The notes under the pieces are model-generated. The model searched no databases, was not told the origin of the DNA, and saw nothing but the letters and a program-made list of their open reading frames with translations. A stretch of 64,000 nt of DNA from Gemmataceae bacterium (GTDB lineage: Bacteria; Planctomycetota; Planctomycetia; Gemmatales; Gemmataceae), in assembly GCA_009697105.1 (NCBI GenBank), contig SIAQ01000004.1, positions 39,349 through 103,348 on the forward strand, in the 5' to 3' direction. The position numbers and the translations under genes were made by a program. Below, piece after piece: positions 43,393 through 50,679 of the stretch; the first letter of the stretch is position 1, and each line of letters opens with the position of its first letter.

Positions 43393-43947
43393 TCAATCCT
43401 TGATCTCGAAGATCGCCTCGATCTCCACCGCGGCGCCCTTCGGCAACGCGGAAAAGCCCAGGGCACTGCGGGCGTGATGGCCGTCGGTTTTCGCGCCGAA
43501 GATTTCGTGCAGCATGTCCGAGCAGCCGTTGATGACTTGTGGCTGTTCGCCGAAATCGGGAGCCGAGTTGACGCAACCGAGCACCTTGATGACGCGCAGA
43601 TTGTCGAGCGTGCCATGCCTGTCCCAAACGGCGCGGAGAATGTCCACCGCGCATTCCTTGGCAGCATCGTAGCCTTGTTGGGTTGTCATGTTCTTGCCCA
43701 GCTGGCCTTTCGTCTTGCTGGAAAAGCCGCAGGTGTAGAGCATCTTTCCGCTGCGAGCGCACCAGTTGAGGTAGCCGGGCTTGAGCTTCTCGAACTTGAT
43801 GCCCAGCGCCTCGGCACGCTTCTGTGGCCCGTCCTTGACCTGCGTCGATACCGCCGATGTAGTACCGACGGTATGGATCAACGTGCCGAGCAGAATCAAC
43901 GCCGCGACGGTGAATGCGCAGACACGAACAGGTGATGCAGTGAGCAT
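43393..43947 (-). CDS. RidA (YjgF/YER057c) family protein with N-terminal membrane/signal segment
   Basis: A 184-residue protein. Residues 1-33 form a hydrophobic signal or anchor (VCAFTVAALILLGTLIHTVG). The rest is a RidA-like fold: NWCARSGKMLYTCGFSS, GYDAAKECAVDILRAVWDRHGTLDNL, VIKVLGCVNSAPDF and the C-terminal GFSALPKGAAVEIEAIFEI. Cytosolic RidA deaminates reactive enamine/imine intermediates. The Arg that binds substrate in true RidA appears replaced (GAAVEIEAIF in place of the usual R-x-x-VE), and an exported form is unusual, so enzymatic function is uncertain. Confidence 0.82.
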   Translation of the reverse strand: MLTASPVRVCAFTVAALILLGTLIHTVGTTSAVSTQVKDGPQKRAEALGIKFEKLKPGYLNWCARSGKMLYTCGFSSKTKGQLGKNMTTQQGYDAAKECAVDILRAVWDRHGTLDNLRVIKVLGCVNSAPDFGEQPQVINGCSDMLHEIFGAKTDGHHARSALGFSALPKGAAVEIEAIFEIKD

Positions 43948-43995
43948 GAGTGGAACTCCCGTATAGATGCAAATGGTAACCGATGTTGATTCTAT

Positions 43996-44095
43996 GTTAG
44001 CCGGACGCGCAAGCGACGGTGAAGCGTCCGCTCAACAATATCCATAGAAATTGAGTACCACGGGCGCTTCACCGTCGCTTGCGCGTCCGGCTAAC
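43996..44095. repeat. 31-bp inverted repeat, GTTAGCCGGACGCGCAAGC family
   Basis: Perfect arms 43996-44026 and 44065-44095 with a 38-base centre, between the divergent RidA-like and SelA-like genes. Same family as 4.56 and 12.26 kb. Confidence 0.88.
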
Positions 44096-44112
44096 AAACG
44101 AGGATCATCTCG

Positions 44113-45351
44113 ATGAAGAAGAAAAAAACCTCGCCGCGCGTCACCCGCCGCGGCTTGCTCAAAACCGGCGCGACTGTCGCCCTGACCGGTATGCTCGCAC
44201 CAACCGCGAACGCAGCGGCGGTACAGCCCGCGCGACAAAGCGTCTACGAGGCGCTCGGCCTTCGGCACATCATCAACGCCACCGGCACGGTGACCAACCT
44301 CGGCGGATCGATCATGCCGCCGGAAGTCGTCGCGGCCTGGGCGGACGCATCCCGGCACTTCGTCAACCTCGTCGCTCTGCAAGACCGCGTCGGCGAGCGC
44401 ATCGCCAAGCTCATCGGCGTCGAGGCAGCCATCGTCACCACGGGTGCGGCGGGTTCACTCCTGCTCGCCACGGCTGCCGTCGTCACCGGCGGCGATCGAC
44501 GCCACATCGCCCGCCTGCCCGATACGCGCGGCATGAAAAACGAAGTGCTGCTGCAAAAGGCCCACCACTCGTGCTACGACAACCAGCTCACCAATGTCGG
44601 CGTTCGCCTGATCGAAGTCGAGACCGCTGCGGATGTCAAACGAGCCGTCAACGATCGCACGGCGTTGATGTTCTTCATGAACAAGGACGACGCCGAGGGC
44701 CGCATCCGCAGACAGGAGTGGGTAGCGCTGGCACGCCAGCACAAGATTCCGACGCTGCTCGACGCCGCCGCCGACGCTCCGCCGCTCGAACGCCTCTCCG
44801 AATACAACCGCATGGGCTTCGATCTCGTCGCCTTCAGCGGCGGGAAAGCCATTCGCGGCCCGAACGACACCGGCCTGCTCCTGGGCCGCAAGGAGCTTAT
44901 CGAAGCTGCCAAGCTCAACACGAACCCGCATTGTGGCACGATCGGGCGGATGATGAAAGTCAGCAAAGAGGACATGATCGCCCAGCTCGCCGCCGTCGAG
45001 CGCTTCGTTCGGCTCGATCACAAGGCGGAAGTTCGCGAATGGGAACGCCGGATTGGCGTCATCGAGACAGCGGTACGCGGCATCGCCACGGTGCGTTGCG
45101 AGACGATCGTACCGCCGATCGCCAACCACGTGCCGCACCTGATCCTGACGTGGGACGAGACGCGCATCAAGATCACGCGCGAACGCTTCACGCAAGCGCT
45201 GATGGCGTCCGATCCGCCGATCCAGATTGGCCGAGTGCCCGGCACCGGCGAGCGCGGCGTCGTGATCTCGGTCTTCACGCTGCAAGCAGGCGAGGAACGC
45301 ATCGTGGCGGAGCGCATCGCGATGATATTGCGCGGGGCGGCGGGGCGATAG
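44113..45351 (+). CDS. Tat-exported SelA-like PLP-dependent protein
   Basis: A 412-residue protein of the SelA (L-seryl-tRNA(Sec) selenium transferase)-like aminotransferase fold: INATGTVTNLGGSIMPPEV, VTTGAAGSLLLATAA, LLDAAADAPP and the PLP lysine K245 in AFSGGKAIRGPNDTG. It is preceded by a clear twin-arginine leader (VTRRGLLKTGATVALTGML, residues 10-28). True SelA works in the cytosol on tRNA, so a Tat-exported homologue must do something else, perhaps amino-acid or amino-sugar chemistry outside the cytoplasm. No selenocysteine genes are nearby. Confidence 0.85.
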   Translation: MKKKKTSPRVTRRGLLKTGATVALTGMLAPTANAAAVQPARQSVYEALGLRHIINATGTVTNLGGSIMPPEVVAAWADASRHFVNLVALQDRVGERIAKLIGVEAAIVTTGAAGSLLLATAAVVTGGDRRHIARLPDTRGMKNEVLLQKAHHSCYDNQLTNVGVRLIEVETAADVKRAVNDRTALMFFMNKDDAEGRIRRQEWVALARQHKIPTLLDAAADAPPLERLSEYNRMGFDLVAFSGGKAIRGPNDTGLLLGRKELIEAAKLNTNPHCGTIGRMMKVSKEDMIAQLAAVERFVRLDHKAEVREWERRIGVIETAVRGIATVRCETIVPPIANHVPHLILTWDETRIKITRERFTQALMASDPPIQIGRVPGTGERGVVISVFTLQAGEERIVAERIAMILRGAAGR

Positions 45352-45439
45352 AATGCGGGGGCGATCGAATGCGAATTGAGCGTTCCCGTCCACGGTTAGA
45401 TCGGGTATAATCGCAATACATTGCAGGAGGGAAAAGTCC

Positions 45440-45691
45440 ATGTCGAATGTTATTCTGGACCTCAATCGAGAGCTTGCGAGCCGAATCAACGCCGAGGCAC
45501 ACAACAACCCGCAATCGCCGTACGCGAACAAGTTTGTCGGCATCGCCAATGGCAAAGTGGTTGTGGTTGCCGATGATCTCGATGAACTCGACCGCCAACT
45601 CAGAATAGCCGAACCGGACCCCAAAAAATGCTGCGGCGCGGAAGCGCGTCGCGACTATACCGAAGTGCATGAGATATGGAGGCTGACCTGA
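45440..45691 (+). CDS. Small DUF5678-like protein
   Basis: An 83-residue product with GCAGGAGGG before ATG 45440. The motif NKFVGIANGKVVVVADDLDELDRQL resembles the DUF5678 family of small proteins. Its last 16 bases overlap the start of the aspartyl-protease-like gene, so the two are translationally coupled. Such pairs are common in planctomycetes and cyanobacteria; function unknown. Confidence 0.7.
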   Translation: MSNVILDLNRELASRINAEAHNNPQSPYANKFVGIANGKVVVVADDLDELDRQLRIAEPDPKKCCGAEARRDYTEVHEIWRLT

Positions 45692-46236
45692 TACCGCACG
45701 CTCAATGGCCTCTTCGGAAAGGTCGGCCAAACATTCAAATTGTTTTGACGCTTGCTCTCGATGGGCAACCGTCGCCGCGAACTCTGCTGGCGGACACCGG
45801 CGCGGGTTCTCGCCTGGCTAGTTTCGACCTCATCCTGGAAGAGGATGACTGTGTGTTGTGCGGCGGAATTTACCTTTCTACGGTCACGCTACGCGGCGCA
45901 TATACGGGTGTCTTTCCAGTCTATTCCCTGCGCGTCCAGCTTCCCACGCTCGGTTTCGCCAAGCCGTTGCGTGTCGTGGGCGTTCCTACGGTGCCCCCAG
46001 GACTTGACGGCATCGCATGCTTCAATTTCCTCAACCGTTTTCATTCGCGGACGGCGGTGAGTTCATCGACTTCGAGACCGGTATTCACCTGGGTCCAGAA
46101 CTTGATCCGCTCCGGATCGCCGCGGATCGGTTGCGGAATCTTCCACAGCGGGGCCGTTCTGTTGGCGCTCCCTGTCATCACGGTTTTGCGATTTTCGCCG
46201 CTTGCGAATGGGATAGATGCGCCGCCCGTTCGTTGA
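45676..46236 (+). pseudogene. Retropepsin-like aspartyl protease gene, 3' end replaced
   Basis: The frame encodes a retropepsin-type domain with the catalytic motif LLADTGAGS (residues about 38-46) and GLDGIACFNFLNRF near 113-126. From about 46046 the sequence becomes the antisense of a WD40-protein fragment, and the normal C-terminus is lost; the frame runs on to 46236 with non-family sequence. The upstream partner is intact. The protease is therefore truncated or chimeric, though the catalytic half remains. Confidence 0.65.
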
Positions 46237-46245
46237 TAGAAGGGG
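46046..46245 (-). pseudogene. C-terminal fragment of a WD40-repeat protein, copy 1
   Basis: On the minus strand it reads KTVMTGSANRTAPLWKIPQP, then GDPERIKFWTQVNTGLEVDE and LTAVRE, then stops. This resembles the last blade and tail of planctomycete WD40-repeat proteins, some of which are Ser/Thr kinases. About 60 bases recur at 47094-47160 in the same orientation. Confidence 0.7.
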
Positions 46246-46251
46246 CCAATC

Positions 46252-46485
46252 ATGAACATGCCTGACGCACCGAGTCAGTCCACCGCGATCCCCGTGCCGC
46301 CATACCTCGCGCAAGATTCACGAGCAGTACACTTGAACGACCAAGTTCAAGAAATCACTGACGAAGATCTTGCTTACGTCTCCGTCCCGAAGCAATCGGC
46401 CGGAACGGTCCAAGTCCGCTACGTTCCCGGCCTACCAATCACGCCGGCTCCCTACCCGCTCGATCTGGACGAGGACGATCGATGA
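46252..46485 (+). CDS. Small hypothetical protein, upstream partner in a two-gene cassette
   Basis: A 77-residue acidic product: MNMPDAPSQSTAIPVPPYLA, a central EITDEDLAYVSVPKQ and a C-terminal PYPLDLDEDDR. AAGGGG precedes the ATG. Its stop overlaps the start of the next gene (ATGA), so they are coupled. No family name is known to me. Confidence 0.55.
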   Translation: MNMPDAPSQSTAIPVPPYLAQDSRAVHLNDQVQEITDEDLAYVSVPKQSAGTVQVRYVPGLPITPAPYPLDLDEDDR

Positions 46486-46989
46486 CACCCTTCTGGAGTC
46501 AGGTCAATGTTATCGGCTTGGCCCAGGGCGATTTCCTGCCCCAATGCCGCGTGCCTCATTTCGGGGCGGACTTTGGCGACGCCGGAGCGGAAGAACTTGT
46601 CCGCGTCGATACCTGCGACCCCATCACGGTCACCCAAAGCTGCGATCTGGTGAACCTGCGCACCGGCTCAGCCGCTCTCTGCCCCACCTATTCCCTCGCC
46701 CGCTTCGAGGATGCCAATCCAAACTATCGCAAGAAGGGAGGTTCGCAAGGGCCGAGTCGAAGGACTGCACCTGCTTGGTGGCTTCCTCGATCCGGCCAAT
46801 AATCGATCCGCGCTGGTCGTCGACTTTCGGCAAATCTACTGCCTGCCCGTCGAATACCTCGCGAAAAAAGCGGCCTTGCTGGGTGATCGCTGGCGTTTGC
46901 AGTCCCCGTTCCTGGAACATTTTTCGCAGGCCTTTGCGCGATTTTTCATGCGCGTGGGCCTACCCTCAGCAATACCGGAGTATCGTTAG
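46482..46989 (+). pseudogene. Hypothetical gene with a frameshift
   Basis: The first frame, from ATG 46482, gives TVTQSCDLVNLRTGSAALCP and a segment ending ANPNYRKKG. From about 46735 the next frame (+1) continues with REVRKGRVEGLHLLGGFL, then LVVDFRQIYCLPVEYLAKKA and a clean end FMRVGLPSAIPEYR at 46989. The junction lies in the G/A-rich run AAGAAGGGAGG. The two halves read like one protein of about 165 residues from a family I recognise only as hypothetical. Confidence 0.6.
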
Positions 46990-47017
46990 GTTGGAGAATT
47001 AGAGGGGCCGTTCGCGT

Positions 47018-47190
47018 TCAATCGATCGTCGTCGGCCCGCCGAGTTCTTGCAAGCGCTGCCGACGATGCTGCCAAGTGGCGGCGTCGAGGACGCGGACGG
47101 CGGTCAGGTCATCGACTTCGAGACCGGTGATCACACTGGGTCCAGAGCTCGATCCGCCTGACGGCGGAACTGCGAGCGCGTTGCCGAGCA
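47018..47190 (-). pseudogene. C-terminal fragment of a WD40-repeat protein, copy 2
   Basis: Minus-strand reading gives VRRIELWTQ in one frame and, after a shift, ITGLEVDDLTAVRVLDAATW, then QHRRQRLQELGGP and stop. It parallels copy 1 at 46046 and extends further to the family's true C-terminus. The rest of this 340-base gap holds no intact gene. Confidence 0.7.
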
Positions 47191-47331
47191 AAACGGGTGC
47201 TCTCGTCCCCGCGACCCAGCATGAAATCGCCCACGTTCCGCATGATTCGATGGATATGCAGGTACATCTTCCGGAAGAATATCGGCGGTCGGGGGAAATA
47301 GGCGAAAGCTCCAAGGCCCTGAAACACCGTA

Positions 47332-48582
47332 CTATTTCTTGTTTCGAGCAGTGATCCCGTCTATGGCTATCTTCGCTCGCGTTCGTGTGGTTTGGTCTTG
47401 GTTTGCCGTCAACGCTTCCAAAGCGGGATAACAAGCAGGCGTACCAGAATGCTCCAGAACCCTCAAGGCCGAAATTCGAAGCGCGTTATCCTCTCCTTTC
47501 AATAGTCCCAGCAACTCCGGCTCGGCGACAGGACCGATATTAATCAACGTGGGCACAACCTCACTTTCGAGACCGGCTACGCTGAGACACTCAAGAACGG
47601 GGATCACGGAACGTTTATCTTGAAGCCTGCCGATTCCTCGGAGTACCACGATGCGATTTGTGATTTCCTTGTCCTGTAGGATGGGGATGAGCACCGGTAT
47701 CTCAGCGGGAGTCGCCCATCTTGTCAACACTCTGATGGTTTCCGCGCGATCGGTGCGATCAGCGGTCTGCAAAAATTCGGCCAATTTTTTCGCCACGACG
47801 GGGCGATGCGTGTTATCGATGTTCATAGAGGCCAGTTCCATGAGAACGCCACGGGGGCCGCCGCGGGGATCGGTGTATACAAGTCTCGCCAAAATCCTGT
47901 CAAGCGTTGCGTCTCCCGTAAGTTTGGCCGTTGGAGGAATTTCTATCGGAGCTTCGGATTTACCGGTCCCATAAACCACCCAATAACATGGCAACGGGAA
48001 GAAGCCTAGCAACGCAGGCACAAAAAGTCCAAACAACTGTGTGTAGACCGCGTGTTTCAAATTGTCCCAATGCGTAAACAAATAGTAGAGGCCGTAAAAG
48101 GGGATAAAGATACACTTCAACAATTCCACCATGTCGTCGCGCGCGATAACCACGATATACATTACGCTGCCGGTCAGGACAATGATCATGGTATACGCAA
48201 TCAACACCAGGAGAAAGGAAAAGGGATGGATGCACGCCAGCAGCAGCACCACCAACGCAATTCCGACGCCGACTTTCACCGGGGTGCTCATGCGGTCCAA
48301 TACCTTGGTGAGGCCTTTCCAAGTCTTGTTTGGTCTCTGTTTCTTTGGCGAAGGTTGGTCCTCGTCATCATCGTCCGCTCTACTGCGCCGGCGCGGCGGA
48401 CCAGCCTCGCCGTTGTTGGCAGAGCGTTTTTTCTTCGCAGGCGGCTTCTCCGACACGGTCTGGGCGTCGTCTTCGTCGTCAAGTCGAAACTTGTGACGGC
48501 ACGACGCACAACGAACGACTTTGCGATCGTCGGCTGGTAGCTTGACCTTTTCACCGCATTCAGGGCAACGCACAATGGGCAT
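47332..48582 (-). CDS. Zinc-ribbon / membrane / HEAT-repeat protein
   Basis: A 416-residue protein. The N-terminal zinc ribbon IVRCPECGEKVKLP...VRCASCRHKF has four Cys in CxxC pairs. A charged, Lys/Asp/Arg-rich linker (about 45-110) is followed by membrane helices at about 115-225. HEAT-like repeats fill the C-terminal part (ILQDKEITNRIVVLRGIGRL, LLKGEDNALRISALRVLEHS). Its role is likely as a binding scaffold. ATG 48582 begins directly at the ribbon; upstream sequence is not family-like. Confidence 0.78.
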   Translation of the reverse strand: MPIVRCPECGEKVKLPADDRKVVRCASCRHKFRLDDEDDAQTVSEKPPAKKKRSANNGEAGPPRRRSRADDDDEDQPSPKKQRPNKTWKGLTKVLDRMSTPVKVGVGIALVVLLLACIHPFSFLLVLIAYTMIIVLTGSVMYIVVIARDDMVELLKCIFIPFYGLYYLFTHWDNLKHAVYTQLFGLFVPALLGFFPLPCYWVVYGTGKSEAPIEIPPTAKLTGDATLDRILARLVYTDPRGGPRGVLMELASMNIDNTHRPVVAKKLAEFLQTADRTDRAETIRVLTRWATPAEIPVLIPILQDKEITNRIVVLRGIGRLQDKRSVIPVLECLSVAGLESEVVPTLINIGPVAEPELLGLLKGEDNALRISALRVLEHSGTPACYPALEALTANQDQTTRTRAKIAIDGITARNKK

Positions 48583-48773
48583 AACATAGGTTCCGTTGTG
48601 GGAAAGAGGAGCCGCGCGACCAACCAGGCCAATCATTGAAGTGTAACGGCAGCGACCTCGGCCGTCAAGAACGGTGAGCGGAGCCCTGAAACCACCAGTC
48701 CAGGTTGTAGTCAAGCAATCCGGCGATATACTGAGAAATGAATTGCCAATTCGCCTCGTCAGGAGGAGAACGC

Positions 48774-49004
48774 ATGCCACCCTTGACACTGGAAGATCGT
48801 GTCGCTGCATTGGAAGAAAAGGTCTCGGTCCTGACGAAAACCAAATCGCCGCAAGCCGGCAAAAAAGACTGGCGGACGTTGATTGGCATCTTCACGGATA
48901 AACCGGAGATGCAGCAACTCCTAATCGACGCGATGAAGCTCCGCGAGGAAGATCGGCAAAAGACCCGGCCCAAAGGACAACCGGCGAAGCGAGCCAAAAC
49001 ATGA
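48774..49004 (+). CDS. Small coiled-coil hypothetical protein
   Basis: A 76-residue product with TCAGGAGGAG before ATG 48774. The N-terminus LTLEDRVAALEEKVSVL is a short coiled coil, followed by KDWRTLIGIFTDKPEMQQLL and REEDRQKTRP. I recognise similar small accessory proteins in planctomycetes and cyanobacteria, often with a toxin-like neighbour, but none is seen here. The next gene is fumC, 131 bases downstream. Confidence 0.65.
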   Translation: MPPLTLEDRVAALEEKVSVLTKTKSPQAGKKDWRTLIGIFTDKPEMQQLLIDAMKLREEDRQKTRPKGQPAKRAKT

Positions 49005-49135
49005 TCTTTCTCAACGCTCACACCTTTCAGTCTCCCTTCAACTTTCCCTCTCACCCATCCCGCCGCGCATACAATAGCCGCACCAAACATTTATCCCACT
49101 ACGGACTACGGACCACGGATTACGGACCAAACATC

Positions 49136-50572
49136 ATGACCGAATTTCGCATTGAAAAAGACTCGATGGGCGATGTCAAAGTTCCCGCGCAGGCCTACTA
49201 CGGGGCGCAGACGCAGCGGGCCGTTGCGAACTTTCCGATCTCGCATATGCCGCTGCCGAAGAAGCTGATCCACGCTCTCGGTCTCGTCAAAGTGGCGGCG
49301 GCGGTGGCGAATCATGACCTCGGCAAACTCAAGCACGACATCGCCGAGCCGATCATCCTCGCCGCTCGCGAAGTCGCCGCCGGCAAGCACGACAAAGAAT
49401 TCCCGATCGACGTTTACCAGACCGGTTCCGGCACGTCGTCGAACATGAACGCCAACGAAGTCATCTCCAATCGCGCCATCGAGATCCTTGGCAAGAACCG
49501 CTTCGAGGCCAAGAAACCGATCCATCCGAACGACCATGTCAACATGGGCCAATCGACGAACGACATGTTCCCGACCGCGATCCACGTCGCCGCCGGGTAT
49601 GCGATTCATAAGGATTTGATCCATCAGTTGCAGCATTTTCACGGCGTGCTTGCGGACAAAGCGAAGCAATGGGACGACATCATCAAGATTGGCCGCACGC
49701 ACTTGGCCGACGCCACGCCGATTCGGCTCGGCCAGGAGTTCAGCGGTTACGCTCGGCAAATTGAGCTATGCGTCGAGCGGGCCAAGCGAGCGTTGCATGC
49801 GGTGATCGAGTTGCCCGCCGGCGGGACCGCGGTCGGCACGGGCATCAACACCCATCGCGACTTCGGCTGTAAGGTTGCTGAGGTCTTGGCGAAAGAAACC
49901 GGCGTCCCGTTTACCGAAGCGATGAACCACTTCGAGGCCAACGCCAACCGCGACGGTCTCGTCGAATGCAGCGGGCAATTGCGTGCGATCGCCGTCTCGC
50001 TGTTCAGCATCGCCAACAACCTCCGCTGGCTGGGGTCCGGGCCTCGCTGCGGGTTTTTCGAGATCATCCTGCCCGATCTGCAACCTGGCTCGTCGATCAT
50101 GCCAGGCAAGGTCAACCCCGTCATGTGCGAATCGATGATGCAAGCCTGTGCCCGCGTCATGGGCAACGACCAGTGCGTCGCCTTCAGCGGCGCGACCGGC
50201 GGGCAGTTCGAGCTGAACATCATGATGCCGGTGATGGGCCTCGCAGTCATAGAGAGCATCGACTTACTCAGCGCGTCAGTGAAGGCATTTATCGAGTTCT
50301 GTGCTCTCGAAATGGAAGCGAACCGCCAGGCGTGCGAGAAGCAAGTCGAATGGAGCATGGCGATGGTGACATCGCTCAACCCGCTGATCGGTTATGACAC
50401 CGCCGCCGCGGTTGCGAAAGAAGCGTTCAAGGTCGGCAAGACGGTGCGTGATTTGTGCCTGGAGAAGATGAAAGCCGGAACGCTGAAGAAGAAAGACAGC
50501 GACGCGATCGTGACCGTAGCCGAGCTGAACACCGCGCTCGACCTTCGCTCGATGACGGAGCCGTCGGCGTAG
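49136..50572 (+). CDS. fumC: Class II fumarate hydratase
   Basis: A 478-residue fumarase (fumarate to L-malate, TCA cycle). It has TGSGTSSNMNANEVI, HVNMGQSTND, GRTHLADATPI and the superfamily signature GSSIMPGKVNPV. The related aspartase shares the fold, but length and the motifs present favour fumarase. ATG 49136 is the family start; the open frame upstream is not similar. Ends near a hairpin before the convergent gyrB. Confidence 0.93.
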   Translation: MTEFRIEKDSMGDVKVPAQAYYGAQTQRAVANFPISHMPLPKKLIHALGLVKVAAAVANHDLGKLKHDIAEPIILAAREVAAGKHDKEFPIDVYQTGSGTSSNMNANEVISNRAIEILGKNRFEAKKPIHPNDHVNMGQSTNDMFPTAIHVAAGYAIHKDLIHQLQHFHGVLADKAKQWDDIIKIGRTHLADATPIRLGQEFSGYARQIELCVERAKRALHAVIELPAGGTAVGTGINTHRDFGCKVAEVLAKETGVPFTEAMNHFEANANRDGLVECSGQLRAIAVSLFSIANNLRWLGSGPRCGFFEIILPDLQPGSSIMPGKVNPVMCESMMQACARVMGNDQCVAFSGATGGQFELNIMMPVMGLAVIESIDLLSASVKAFIEFCALEMEANRQACEKQVEWSMAMVTSLNPLIGYDTAAAVAKEAFKVGKTVRDLCLEKMKAGTLKKKDSDAIVTVAELNTALDLRSMTEPSA

Positions 50573-50614
50573 GGGATCGATTCTTGATGCGACCATCAAA
50601 GCTCGCCGAGGGCC

Positions 50615-50649
50615 ACCGTAGCCATCACGCGGAGCTTGATGGCTACGGT
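50615..50649. repeat. Hairpin between fumC and gyrB
   Basis: Perfect 13-bp arms ACCGTAGCCATCA / TGATGGCTACGGT around a 9-base loop, between convergent genes; probably a bidirectional terminator. Confidence 0.75.
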
Positions 50650-50679
50650 AATCGCGGGCACTTGAAGGGCTCTCATCGT

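Noticed and set aside
44079..45410. 443-codon plus frame overlapping the SelA-like gene in another frame
   Set aside because: Arg/His/Ser-rich frame-shifted shadow of the SelA-like coding sequence.
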